Notes: generated by a model not told the origin, from the sequence alone. A stretch of 64,000 nucleotides of DNA from Pleurocapsa sp. PCC 7319 (GCF_000332195.1 NZ_KB235922.1:5677322-5741321), one strand, 5' to 3'; positions 47,157 through 56,143 are shown, counted from the first letter of the stretch. Numbers and translations are program-made.

Positions 47157-48122
47157 TTAAGTCCATCGACGAAAGAACGCCCCGTCTTCTCCAGCGTCGA
47201 TAGTTAATTGTTCTATTTGGGTCATCTGCGCTGTGTCTAAAGGAGTATAATTGCGTGCTACGGTAACATTCGATTCTAGTTGTTCGGGGTTTTCAGCAGC
47301 TATGATGCAACAATCTACTCCAGGTAAAGAGAGACTGTACCCCATAGCCTGTTCCATACTAGATAAAAGAGCGGGTTGGAGCAATCTACCGTAGGCGGGG
47401 ACTTTCATCGCGATTACACCGACCTGTTTCTCTCGTGCTACTGGTAAGACGATACGGGAAAACGGGCGAGGATGATGAACATCAGCAGCGTTGAGAGAGA
47501 TCAAAGTTGTGTCAAAATCATAGCGACGCAACCCCTCGGCAATAACTTCTGGTTCGTGATGTCCTGTAATTCCCGAAAATTTAATTAATCCTTGCTCTTT
47601 AGCTTCTTCAACCGCTTTGATTGCCCCTCGATTGCTAAAAATGGTATCTAATTCATCAGTAAAGGAAACGTGATGTAACTGCCAAGAATCGAGATAATTT
47701 GTCTGGAGACGTTCTAATGACCGCTCTAATTCTCGCCAAGCACCATCGTAATCTCTGGCTGCGGTTTTACTGTTAAGATAAATGCGCTCGCGGTACGTCG
47801 GTAAAACTTTACCAAAGCGTTCTTCTGAAGGTCCATAGCTGGCTGCGGTATCGTAATATTTGATGCCTAATTCTAACGCCTTCTCAATCAAAGCAATGGC
47901 TTCGGCTTCTTGACCTTCATGAGAAATGGGAGTTCGCCCCGCTCCACCCAAGCCCAAAATTGGTAGGCTTACCTGAGTGGAGCCTAATACTCTTTCTGGC
48001 ATGGATTTAACTGTTGAAGAAGAGGCTGGGGTTGATTTTTTCGTTAGAGCTTGACTGCCAATAACTGTTGCTGCTGCTACGCTACCTATAAGGAAGTTAC
48101 GTCGATTAGTTTTTTGGCTCAT
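47157..48122 (-). CDS. Aldo/keto reductase with Tat signal
   Basis: A 321-residue NADPH-dependent oxidoreductase of the aldo/keto reductase family. The N-terminus NRRNFLIGSVAAATVIG is a twin-arginine signal, so it is exported folded, presumably with cofactor. The catalytic set is visible as Y in YYDTAASYGPSEERFG, K in NSKTAARDY and H in SWQLHHVSF. The substrate is unknown. It lies 72 bp from the exchanger gene on the same strand and could be co-transcribed. Confidence 0.88.
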   Translation of the reverse strand: MSQKTNRRNFLIGSVAAATVIGSQALTKKSTPASSSTVKSMPERVLGSTQVSLPILGLGGAGRTPISHEGQEAEAIALIEKALELGIKYYDTAASYGPSEERFGKVLPTYRERIYLNSKTAARDYDGAWRELERSLERLQTNYLDSWQLHHVSFTDELDTIFSNRGAIKAVEEAKEQGLIKFSGITGHHEPEVIAEGLRRYDFDTTLISLNAADVHHPRPFSRIVLPVAREKQVGVIAMKVPAYGRLLQPALLSSMEQAMGYSLSLPGVDCCIIAAENPEQLESNVTVARNYTPLDTAQMTQIEQLTIDAGEDGAFFRRWT

Positions 48123-48194
48123 GATTTTTGATTTCAGCTTTGAGGAATATTCTAGCGAGAATAGAACTCTTGCAAACGAACAATTGTTGCTTAT

Positions 48195-49277
48195 TTACAA
48201 TTCTGAAATCCAGCCTAATGAGACCAATAAGCTAGCTAAAATACTTCCCAAAAATGCAATCCCAAGATTACTCATATTTGAAATGCTAGCTGAAGATAAT
48301 GCTGTATTCAGATCGGAAGAATTTAGACGTTCATAGTTTTTTACAGCTATAGTTGTCTCTGGCAAAGAGGAGATCAAACTTCCTATAAAGTAATGTAGAT
48401 ACGCAAAAATTGCTGCTCCAAAGAATGATTTCAATAATGGCTCATAAAGTTCAGTACAGGCGATAAAAAATAAATTCAGAAGATAGCAACATAAAATAAC
48501 TCCAACAGTCCCCAAGAAAAACTTGAGCCAACTAGGTGTAAAATCTTCGCTTTCTATCTCTTCAAAAATTTCTGGACGCTTTCTTTTTAATCTTTCTTCC
48601 AATAAGAAATAAACTACAATGCCCATCAAACAGATACATCCTCCTATTAAGAGAAAATTACCTGTCCGTATTAATGTATTTTGGGGCCAAGTCATAAGCG
48701 GCAATATGCCAGTTATTGACCAACAAGCTCCACTCGAAAAGGTCAACATCGTCAATGAGATTATTAAATGCCAAATGACCAGCTTTCTTTCTTTTTTAAG
48801 CAGCTCGATAAAATTCCTTATTCGAGCAAATTGACCTAATAATAACCATTTACTCATCACCATTATTGGCGCCATCGCAAACATTAAATATATATTGGCA
48901 AAATTCGACCCCAGAGGAGTGGCTACTCCTCCCAATTTTTCTAGCCCAAATGAGCTCAACATCAAGAATAATTCAGGTAAATTAGTCGTAGAATTAATCA
49001 CTAGAGTACGCTGTTTTGTTCCCAGTAATTTTTCTGCTAATCCCGCCGCCGAATTAGTCATCAAATTAGTACTACCAGGAATTAACCATAGACAAAATAC
49101 TAGAGCTACCGCTAAAGAAAATACTAAAAAAGGTATTTCTCCAATTCGATTATGCAATTCTACTACTAAATTATTTTCTCTAGAGATTAAATAGAAACTG
49201 ATTAAAGTTAACAACAGCAATATCGGGTATCCCCCTCTTGGTAATTTTGACCTCTTTGAGTCATTACTGCTGATCAT
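48195..49277 (-). CDS. Divergent CaCA-type cation exchanger
   Basis: A 360-residue membrane protein with about ten hydrophobic segments in two halves. The two inverted alpha repeats of the Ca2+/cation antiporter family are recognisable: NSTTNLPELFLMLSSFG with TPLGSNFANIYLM, and FIGSLISSLPETTIAVKNY with SASISNMSNLGIAFLGSI. The ion is not predictable. The gene order (PatA-like regulator, exchanger, reductase, all minus strand) has no obvious meaning. Confidence 0.75.
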   Translation of the reverse strand: MISSNDSKRSKLPRGGYPILLLLTLISFYLISRENNLVVELHNRIGEIPFLVFSLAVALVFCLWLIPGSTNLMTNSAAGLAEKLLGTKQRTLVINSTTNLPELFLMLSSFGLEKLGGVATPLGSNFANIYLMFAMAPIMVMSKWLLLGQFARIRNFIELLKKERKLVIWHLIISLTMLTFSSGACWSITGILPLMTWPQNTLIRTGNFLLIGGCICLMGIVVYFLLEERLKRKRPEIFEEIESEDFTPSWLKFFLGTVGVILCCYLLNLFFIACTELYEPLLKSFFGAAIFAYLHYFIGSLISSLPETTIAVKNYERLNSSDLNTALSSASISNMSNLGIAFLGSILASLLVSLGWISEL

Positions 49278-49501
49278 TATTTTTACTCTTTCGAGCCAAT
49301 AAATTCACATATATTTAATCCAGATGATTTATGTTAGCAAATAGGATGATTGAGGTGTATAGTTTGTTCATTTTTCGCCATGACAAAACTCTGGTAGTCT
49401 CTATAAAATGATCGTGTCATAAATCTGTTCGCGATCGCTTGATAGAGAAAGGTGAAAAACCAAAATATTTAAGTTGTTAAGTTATTCTCTTCTGGAGAGA
49501 T

Positions 49502-50767
49502 TTATATCTTGGCATATCTGTCGATTGTACTAAGTAGAGATTTAGCGTCAAGAGGCTGATTAAATAGTTCAGAACAACCAGCCATTTTCGCTTTCATCCG
49601 ATCTACCAGGTTAATATTTTTGCTAAATAAAATTATGGGAGTTTTATGAAAATATTCGAGTTGTCGTAACTCGTTGCAAACATCATAACCACTAATTTCT
49701 GTAAGCTCAACATTAATAAATACTAAATCCGGCTTACTATCAAGAACAGCAGCGATCGCCTGTAAAGGATCGTTGTAGCTGACATAAGCATATCCGGCAT
49801 TAGTAATAATTTTCTTGATTATTTGGCAGATTATGGCGTTTTTATCAATACAAGCAACTAATAATTTATTTTTTTCTGGTTTAATCTCCTGATTTAAATC
49901 ATTTTCCCCAGTAGCAAAAGATATTTCAATATTATCTACTTCACCCGGTTGGGATGGTGATGCTTGTTTATTTGGTGTCGTCAGAATTTTGATTGGTAAA
50001 GGTAAATCGTCAATCTCAATTAATTCGATTAAACCTAGTTGGATATAAGGAATGATGGAGCGGGTTGCTAATATTAAATCAGTTTGTTTACGAATGGCTA
50101 AATCCCTTAAAGTTTGTTTACCATTCATAAATCTACTCAATGTTTGATAAGTTTTTTCACCTACTTTCTCTGGTAGAGTTTCCAGTTGTTTAATTATGGG
50201 AGCCAGATTAGGAGAACTATCAGCAATTTTAGTTTGTTGCCATTGTTGCCAAATTTTCCAAGCTTCAATAACTTGTTGTTCTGAATCGATCATCGCAATT
50301 CTAAATTCTGTTGATTCCGATTCAGATATGAAGGAATAAACAATATCTTGGGCTTGAGTAATGTCAAACAGGACTTCTGTGACTATGGAGCGAATCATTT
50401 TAGTTGCTTGTTCGCGATTAGCTTTTCCTTGTTCGACCCACAAGTAAAGTAGTTGGTAATCCCAACTAATAATTTGCTTTTGACTAATTGTAATTATCGT
50501 AGATGCCAGTTCTTGTGATAACTGAGCCGTTATTTGAGGAAAAAAAACAGCAAGATTTCGACGCCATCTTCTAACTGGATGAGTTCCCCCTGTTACGTAA
50601 AGAATTCTGCCAAAGTAGAGAAAAAATGTCCAAACATTAGCTTGGTAGTCTTTAATAATTACTTGACCACTAAAAAGACCTTGTTTGAGATCTTTGAATA
50701 GTTGAATTTGTTTTGAAGCGGTAAATTGATTAACTGATATTTGATTAGGAGTCAACTCAGCGGTCAT
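49502..50767 (-). CDS. PatA-like protein with a degenerate receiver
   Basis: A 421-residue paralog of the two PatA-type proteins, with the PATAN region (QIQLFKDLKQGLFSGQVIIK, GRILYVTGGTHPVRRWRRNL) and the conserved NGKQTLRDLAIR. The C-terminal receiver is broken at the chemistry sites: the phospho-acceptor aspartate is N352 (DLVFINVELTEISGYD), the acidic pair is D308-K309 (ACIDKNA), and the lysine is Q404 (LFNQPLD). The ATG at 50767 gives a length like its paralogs; a GTG at 50854 would add 29 residues. It probably acts as a phosphorylation-independent regulator. Confidence 0.87.
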   Translation of the reverse strand: MTAELTPNQISVNQFTASKQIQLFKDLKQGLFSGQVIIKDYQANVWTFFLYFGRILYVTGGTHPVRRWRRNLAVFFPQITAQLSQELASTIITISQKQIISWDYQLLYLWVEQGKANREQATKMIRSIVTEVLFDITQAQDIVYSFISESESTEFRIAMIDSEQQVIEAWKIWQQWQQTKIADSSPNLAPIIKQLETLPEKVGEKTYQTLSRFMNGKQTLRDLAIRKQTDLILATRSIIPYIQLGLIELIEIDDLPLPIKILTTPNKQASPSQPGEVDNIEISFATGENDLNQEIKPEKNKLLVACIDKNAIICQIIKKIITNAGYAYVSYNDPLQAIAAVLDSKPDLVFINVELTEISGYDVCNELRQLEYFHKTPIILFSKNINLVDRMKAKMAGCSELFNQPLDAKSLLSTIDRYAKI

Positions 50768-50944
50768 TCTTGTTGCATCTCCATTCCTATTTTTTGAGCT
50801 CGATTTGGAGGTAAATCTATTTTTTCGCCACAATGTTAACACAGGAAAAATCACCCTACAATAAACATTGATCGGCCAAGACTAAAAAACTATTTCTCAA
50901 TCTTTATTGATTGTTCTCTGACGGTTTTCTAGCTAAAAATTAAG

Positions 50945-51616
50945 ATGAATCACTATTCATACGAAACAAATAAGCAACTGCTTCAAGATTTGATGAGGCA
51001 GGTAAATATTTCTGATATTGACGAACTCAGTAGCGTAGCTCAGGTTGCCCGACTACAGTTGATTAGAATCCAACGGGGTTTAATTCTCAATTTATCTGTT
51101 GGTGCGATCGCCAAAATTGCTCGAGCTCTGAATATTTCGATTGATAGTTTGGTAGAGACTTTTGTCGAACAATCGACCGCTAAGATTAAACATGAAGAAC
51201 ACAAAGCTGATGATGCTCTTGCTAGTTGTCAACAAGAGTATCAGAAACTCCAGCATGAAATGCTGGTGCAACAAGAATTTTTGGAAGCAGAGTTCCAGAA
51301 AGCAAGTTTAGAAACTATTGAATCTTGGTTATTACAATGGCCAACTGCTGTTGCTGCCGTCTGTAGAAATCCTCAACTACCAGCGGCAAGATTATTACCC
51401 TTATTACAACCTCTAGAACAACTTTTGAAGCACTGGAATGTCCAAGCCATTGCTGCTGTGGGAGATAAAATAGCTTACGATCCTCAGTATCATCAATTAA
51501 TTAAGGGGACAGCCCAATTGGGAGATCTGGTACAAGTACGTTATGTGGGCTATAAACAAGATCAGAAATTATTGTATAAAGCAAAAGTCAGTCCTGTAGA
51601 GACTTCAAATCCTTGA
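50945..51616 (+). CDS. HTH protein with GrpE-like C-terminus
   Basis: A 223-residue protein with an N-terminal XRE/Cro-type helix-turn-helix (about residues 10-75, ELSSVAQVARLQLIRIQRG, VGAIAKIARALNISIDSLV), a coiled coil (about 80-125), and a C-terminal part resembling the GrpE head: GDKIAYDPQYHQLIKG then GDLVQVRYVGYKQDQKLLYK and A-K-V. GrpE is the nucleotide exchange factor of DnaK. Such fusions look conserved in cyanobacteria from memory; the role is unknown. It is 51 bp before an ABC permease gene and divergent from the PatA-like gene. Confidence 0.75.
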   Translation: MNHYSYETNKQLLQDLMRQVNISDIDELSSVAQVARLQLIRIQRGLILNLSVGAIAKIARALNISIDSLVETFVEQSTAKIKHEEHKADDALASCQQEYQKLQHEMLVQQEFLEAEFQKASLETIESWLLQWPTAVAAVCRNPQLPAARLLPLLQPLEQLLKHWNVQAIAAVGDKIAYDPQYHQLIKGTAQLGDLVQVRYVGYKQDQKLLYKAKVSPVETSNP

Positions 51617-51667
51617 CAGCTCAAAACAAATTATCATAACGAAGCTAATTTACCTGAGACATAACTT

Positions 51668-52789
51668 ATGAACTGGTGGCAGAAACTGAAAAAAAATGCT
51701 CTCGCTCGTTTGGGAGCAACTATTTTAATTGTCTTTTATTTTTCGGTTATCTTCGCTGATTTTATCGCGCCTTACTCCCCCTATGATTCTCAAAGTGACG
51801 GTTCTTTATTGCCTCCCACGGCAATTCACTGGCGTAATGCTGATGGTAAATTAACTGCCCCCTATGTTTTTCCTACCACTCAAGGAATTACTGATATTAA
51901 TACAGGCGATCGCCTGTTAATCGTCGATCGAGAAAATCCTGCTCCTCTTGGCTTTTTGGTTCAGGGCACACCCTACAATCTATTTGAAATCTCCTTACCT
52001 TTACCTCCCCAATTTAAATCAGTCACTATCTTGCCTGGAATTCCTTTGAAACGGCATTTATTTGGTACTTTGGGAGCAGCTAAAATTAATATTTTAGGAA
52101 CTGACGAACAGGGTAGAGACTTATTCAGTCGTTTGTTATTTGGAGGCAGGATTAGTCTCTTTATCGGGCTAGCAGGAATTACTATCTCTTTTCCCCTAGG
52201 AATGCTGATCGGGGGTATTTCTGGTTATTTTGGCGGTTGGATTGATGCGGTGTTAATGCGGGTGGTGGAAGTTTTGATGACCATACCAGGCATCTATCTC
52301 TTGATAGCTTTGGCTTCAGTTTTACCTCCTGGTTTAAGTGGTGCTCAAACTTTTTTATTAATTGTTTTGATCACTTCACTTATTAGTTGGTCTGGTTTGG
52401 CACGGGTTATTCGAGGTCAAGTTTTATCGCTTAAAGAACAGGAATTTGTGCAAGCTGCCAAAGCAATGGGAGCCAACCCTCTATATATTATTGTGCGTCA
52501 TATCCTACCTCAAACGGCTACTTATATTATCATTTCTGCAACCTTGGCTGTTCCAGGTTTTATTATTGCAGAAGCAACTCTAAGCCTAATTGGATTAGGC
52601 ATCCCCATCAAAGATCCTAGCTGGGGGAATTTATTATCTTCGGCTACCAATGCCTCGATTTTAGTATTGCAACCCTGGTTAATTATTCCGCCAGCTTTAT
52701 TAATTATTTTGACTGTATTAGCGTTTAATTTGCTAGGAGATGGACTTCGAGATGCTTTAGACCCTCGTAATTTGTATCAAAGCAAATAG
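51668..52789 (+). CDS. ABC transporter permease, DppC/OppC type
   Basis: A 373-residue inner-membrane permease of the peptide/nickel importer class. TM1 is at about 14-33. A long polar segment (about 35-150) precedes the transmembrane domain with GTDEQGRDLFSRLLFGGRIS and the EAA coupling loop around EFVQAAKAMGANPLYIIVRH. The pre-core insertion of over 100 residues is longer than in enteric DppC. No substrate-binding protein or ATPase gene is adjacent, so its partners lie elsewhere. Confidence 0.9.
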   Translation: MNWWQKLKKNALARLGATILIVFYFSVIFADFIAPYSPYDSQSDGSLLPPTAIHWRNADGKLTAPYVFPTTQGITDINTGDRLLIVDRENPAPLGFLVQGTPYNLFEISLPLPPQFKSVTILPGIPLKRHLFGTLGAAKINILGTDEQGRDLFSRLLFGGRISLFIGLAGITISFPLGMLIGGISGYFGGWIDAVLMRVVEVLMTIPGIYLLIALASVLPPGLSGAQTFLLIVLITSLISWSGLARVIRGQVLSLKEQEFVQAAKAMGANPLYIIVRHILPQTATYIIISATLAVPGFIIAEATLSLIGLGIPIKDPSWGNLLSSATNASILVLQPWLIIPPALLIILTVLAFNLLGDGLRDALDPRNLYQSK

Positions 52790-52877
52790 ACTTAATTTTT
52801 GACTGTACTGATCTTCGCCATATTTGAGTTCAACGAGGTGGATAAAGCTTAAATATTTCGCAACTTTCTAATTTCTA

Positions 52878-53077
52878 CCCACATTTCGCGAGTTGCATTA
52901 TACTTCTAATAAATTTCATTCAAAACCATTGCCTTGAAATAGTTTTAGTGATTTGAGACAAAATCATGTCATCGCGAAAAATCAAGAATAGTTCAAGATG
53001 TGACAATGAAAATTTGGCAAAATTAGCGATTTTTACGATAATCTATTGTGCTTCATTTGTAACGTGCGAAATGTAGG
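52878..53077. mobile_element. 200-bp MITE with imperfect TIRs and 6-bp target duplication
   Basis: CCCACATTTCGCGAGTT (52878-52894) matches the reverse complement of 53061-53077 (CCTACATTTCGCACGTT) at 14 of 17 bases, with partial match beyond. TTTCTA stands directly outside both ends (52872-52877 and 53078-53083), as a target duplication would. The interior has no coding frame of note. The right duplication contains the stop codon of the GNAT gene. It accounts for most of the 291-bp gap after the ABC permease. Confidence 0.75.
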
Positions 53078-53080
53078 TTT

Positions 53081-53548
53081 CTAGATCTCTTCTGAGCTAT
53101 CAATAGAAAACTGAAGCACGGGTAAAACTCGTGACTGGGGAATCGAAGATTCCTCCCCAACAACGTTGCCCCCCAAAGTCTGGTAAAATCCCAGAGCATT
53201 TGGATCTGAAACAACTTTCAGTTTGTCAATAGCATTAGCTCGACACCATTCCAAGGCATGTTGGAATAAGGCTCGTCCAATGCCTCTGCCCATAAACTCA
53301 GGCAAGACCCATAAGTGTTCAATTTCAGCTCGGTTAGTCTGAGCAGAGATTCCAATAAATCCAACAGTTTTCCCTTGTAGCTCGCATACGAAGATGGTGT
53401 TGTTCTCGACTTGCTCAAGCGTAACCGTTAGGAACTCCTCCCACAGCTTTAACCACGAGAAAGGATAACCCCAATGAGCCTTTGCAGAGATAGCGATCGC
53501 TGACAGCGTTTCAATATCATTTGCATTAGCCGTGCGGAATTTCATCAT
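53081..53548 (-). CDS. GNAT family N-acetyltransferase
   Basis: A 155-residue acetyltransferase. The acetyl-CoA-binding motif A reads HLWVLPEFMGRGIGRALFQH, and the C-terminal NALGFYQTLGGNVVGEE is typical of the family. The start is set at the ATG at 53548, which has GGAAA upstream; in-frame ATGs at 53566 and 53545 are alternatives. The substrate is unknown. The TAG stop lies within the target duplication of the adjacent MITE, so the insertion fell exactly at the gene's end without changing the product. Confidence 0.87.
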   Translation of the reverse strand: MMKFRTANANDIETLSAIAISAKAHWGYPFSWLKLWEEFLTVTLEQVENNTIFVCELQGKTVGFIGISAQTNRAEIEHLWVLPEFMGRGIGRALFQHALEWCRANAIDKLKVVSDPNALGFYQTLGGNVVGEESSIPQSRVLPVLQFSIDSSEEI

Positions 53549-53627
53549 TACTTTTTCCGCATCCATCAAAACAAAATTGGCAGACTAGTAGGTATAGCAC
53601 TACGAGAAAATATTAGGATATTTTCTA

Positions 53628-53661
53628 TTCCCTGTTCCCTGTTCCCTGTTCCCTGTTCCCT
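53628..53661. repeat. Heptamer tandem array (TTCCCTG)n
   Basis: Four full 7-base units TTCCCTG plus TTCCCT, between the GNAT gene and the RTX protein gene. It is another STRR of the same period as the arrays at 13544, 21922 and 22774. Confidence 0.85.
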
Positions 53662-53735
53662 TTGAACCAATATCTTATGTCCTAAGCTTAAAGCGTAATG
53701 CTATATCATTCCCTTGATTGATCGCTCTGTGAACT

Positions 53736-55868
53736 CTATGCAAAAACTGCGAATTCAAAGGCATTACTAGACAAATCCAGCTCGGTTACGTCTTGGACAA
53801 AGCCAACCAGTTCAGGAGCTTGACCTTCAACCGTGTAAAGGATCCCAGTTCCCAAGCGAAACGTTTCTATTTGTTTTAATTGATAGTCATCAGCACTCCC
53901 ATGCAGCCGAATTACATCGGATTCATCGAGGTTAAAGTCCTTAATCAATGCCATATCCTTCAAGCCCATCGTCTGGGCAAAGCCGTCATCGTAGTAGACT
54001 TCTAGAGCATCTCCCAGGACGAAGGTGTCGCTCCCTTTGCTGCCTTTAAAGACATCAAATTCACCTTTTCCAGGGGTAAAGGATTCGACCCCAACCCCAA
54101 TCAGGACATCATTGCCGTGTCCGCCGTTGAGCAGGTCATCATCTTCACCGGCAATCAAGACATCATTGTCGTATCCGCCAAAGAGAGAGTCATAACCTTC
54201 TTGACCAAAAAGCTTATCATTGCCGTTGCCTCCTCGGAGAATGTCATCGCCATCTTCGCCGAATATTCGGTCGTTACCGTTGCCTCCTCGGAGACGATCG
54301 TTATCGTTGTCACCCACAATCAAATCGTCTTGCATGGGGGCAGCAAAAGCTAAACTAAAGGGATTGAGACCGTTAACGTTAACCGAGTCGAGCAAAACAG
54401 GACGGGTAGGATCTTCAAGAGAGTAGAAGCTAACTTGACTGGCTTCTGAACCAGAATGAGTCATAAATAGCCTCTGTCCATCTCCAGTCAACCAGACATT
54501 ATGGGGTGTAGGAAACGGGGTGTCAACACCGTCGAGATCACCAACAATTTCATTGGTGCGGGCATCGATCGCAAATAACCCATTGGGACCACCACCAGGT
54601 AAATTGGTAGTGTAGAGGTATCTGCCATCGAGACTGAAATCAATACCATGAACGCCAGGTTGTTCGAGGGAGTCAACTTTAACTAACTCCGTGCCTCTCC
54701 TGTCAAAGACATCAATGCGATTGCTATTCTGAGTAGGGACGTACAGTAAATTACTTTCTGGTGCTAGGGAGAGGTGGGGATCTTTACCTACCTCAGCGGT
54801 ATCGAGAATCTCAAAGGTTGCGGTATCAATTTTTACCAATAGGTCGGAATCGGGGTTATCCTCACGGAGAATCGTGGCGTAAGAATAAAGTCCAGAAGGA
54901 TCGAGGATAACATCATGAGGTATGGCATTTGTCCCGATCGCTGCTTCGGGCAACTGAACTTTGGTGGTTTCGTTTGTTTCTATCTCGACAACGGTTAAGG
55001 CAACGTCAAGGTCATTAACTACCCACAGTTGCTTCTCTTGGGGATCTACCCACATATGGAAGTTGCCTGCCCCTGTTTCGACAGTACGAGTGACTTCGTA
55101 AGTGGTTTGGTCAAAGAAAACAACTCGATTATTGGCGCGATCGTCTACAATAATTTCATTTGTGCTGAGTAGGTGATAAACGTACATGGGTTCTGGAGGC
55201 TTTTCTCCTTCTCCAAAAGGCAAGTCTACCGTTCTTAGCTCCTCTCCTGTTTGAGCGTCTAGAATAGAAATGTTGCCCGAAGCACGATTGGCGATAACAA
55301 TTTGTCTATTATTTGTTTGGGTAGCATCCGAAACTGCTGGAAAGACAGCAAATTGAAGATTTTCACATTCATTAGGAGGGCAACCGCCGTTCAAGGTAGT
55401 GGTTTGTACCTCTTCTAGTCCGGGAATAACCGAACCATGAGAACGAATAATGGGATGTATCTCAGCCGAGAAAGAATCCACTAGTCCATCTCCCAAAGTA
55501 ACTTGGTCTGAACCAGTAGGAAGTTCTCCTTCTAAAAGTTGTACGCTAAAGTTTTCCGTGCCTTCATCGTCGACGATTTCTCCTGTCGCCCAAAAAGAAG
55601 AGGCATTAACTTCTGGTCGCTCCAAATCATCACTACCGCAACCGTCTACGCAGAATTCGGGATTATTAAAAACCACCCACCAAACGGTATAAGCTCCTGG
55701 GGTGAGTTCTGTATCTAAAGTTAATTCAACCCCATCTTCATTTCGCTCTAATACTGCCAAGGCATCATGTATCGGCAACTTAGTGTCAAAATCAGAAACT
55801 TGACTGGTTTGTAAGGCTGCGGTTGGAGTAGTTAAATTATTAGTTTGTGCGTCGTTAGTAACTTCCAT
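53736..55868 (-). CDS. RTX-repeat protein with beta-propeller domain
   Basis: A 710-residue protein. Residues 1-190 form an unknown N-terminal domain (AYTVWWVVFNNPEFCVDGCG). Residues about 190-520 form a YVTN/lactonase-like beta-propeller (IVIANRASGNISILDAQTGE, GIDFSLDGRYLYTTNLPGG). Then come hemolysin-type calcium-binding nonapeptides (GGNGNDRIFGEDGDD, GGHGNDVLIG; about 535-605) and a C-terminal domain like those that direct type I secretion. No Sec or Tat signal is seen, which agrees with type I export. A clear AGGAGA precedes the ATG. No secretion genes are adjacent. Confidence 0.85.
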   Translation of the reverse strand: MEVTNDAQTNNLTTPTAALQTSQVSDFDTKLPIHDALAVLERNEDGVELTLDTELTPGAYTVWWVVFNNPEFCVDGCGSDDLERPEVNASSFWATGEIVDDEGTENFSVQLLEGELPTGSDQVTLGDGLVDSFSAEIHPIIRSHGSVIPGLEEVQTTTLNGGCPPNECENLQFAVFPAVSDATQTNNRQIVIANRASGNISILDAQTGEELRTVDLPFGEGEKPPEPMYVYHLLSTNEIIVDDRANNRVVFFDQTTYEVTRTVETGAGNFHMWVDPQEKQLWVVNDLDVALTVVEIETNETTKVQLPEAAIGTNAIPHDVILDPSGLYSYATILREDNPDSDLLVKIDTATFEILDTAEVGKDPHLSLAPESNLLYVPTQNSNRIDVFDRRGTELVKVDSLEQPGVHGIDFSLDGRYLYTTNLPGGGPNGLFAIDARTNEIVGDLDGVDTPFPTPHNVWLTGDGQRLFMTHSGSEASQVSFYSLEDPTRPVLLDSVNVNGLNPFSLAFAAPMQDDLIVGDNDNDRLRGGNGNDRIFGEDGDDILRGGNGNDKLFGQEGYDSLFGGYDNDVLIAGEDDDLLNGGHGNDVLIGVGVESFTPGKGEFDVFKGSKGSDTFVLGDALEVYYDDGFAQTMGLKDMALIKDFNLDESDVIRLHGSADDYQLKQIETFRLGTGILYTVEGQAPELVGFVQDVTELDLSSNAFEFAVFA

Positions 55869-56003
55869 CGTTGGTTCTCCTTAGTCATATATTTGTGTTT
55901 TTGGTTAATTGATGTCATATTGATCGTTAGCTCTCTAGAGAATTCGTTTAAATAAAGATTCTTCAAAGTTGTTGGTTTATTTACATCTACACAACCCCGG
56001 ACA

Positions 56004-56143
56004 AGCGATCGCGAAGCGTACCCTGCGGGTAATCGCCTTTGGCGGTCGGCGGAGCCCAATCGCGAAGCCTGGACGGAGTCCAATCGCTTTTAGCGGTGGG
56101 CAAAGCCCAATCACGAAGCCTGGGCGAAGCTCAATCGCCTGAA
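56004..56143. repeat. Interspersed HIP1-rich palindromic repeat at the cysK 3' end
   Basis: About 140 bp starting at a HIP1 site (GCGATCGC) with TACCC-TGC-GGGTA and several near-copies of GCGAAGCCTGGACGGAGTCC. Bases 56049-56087 are the exact reverse complement of 36262-36300. It runs into the cysteine synthase frame and supplies its last codons and stop. The 242-bp gap between cysK and the RTX gene is mostly this repeat. Confidence 0.85.

Noticed and set aside
55832-56083. An 83-residue minus-strand frame between cysK and the RTX gene.
   Set aside because: Its first part is interspersed repeat sequence and the rest is the RTX gene leader; no conserved features.
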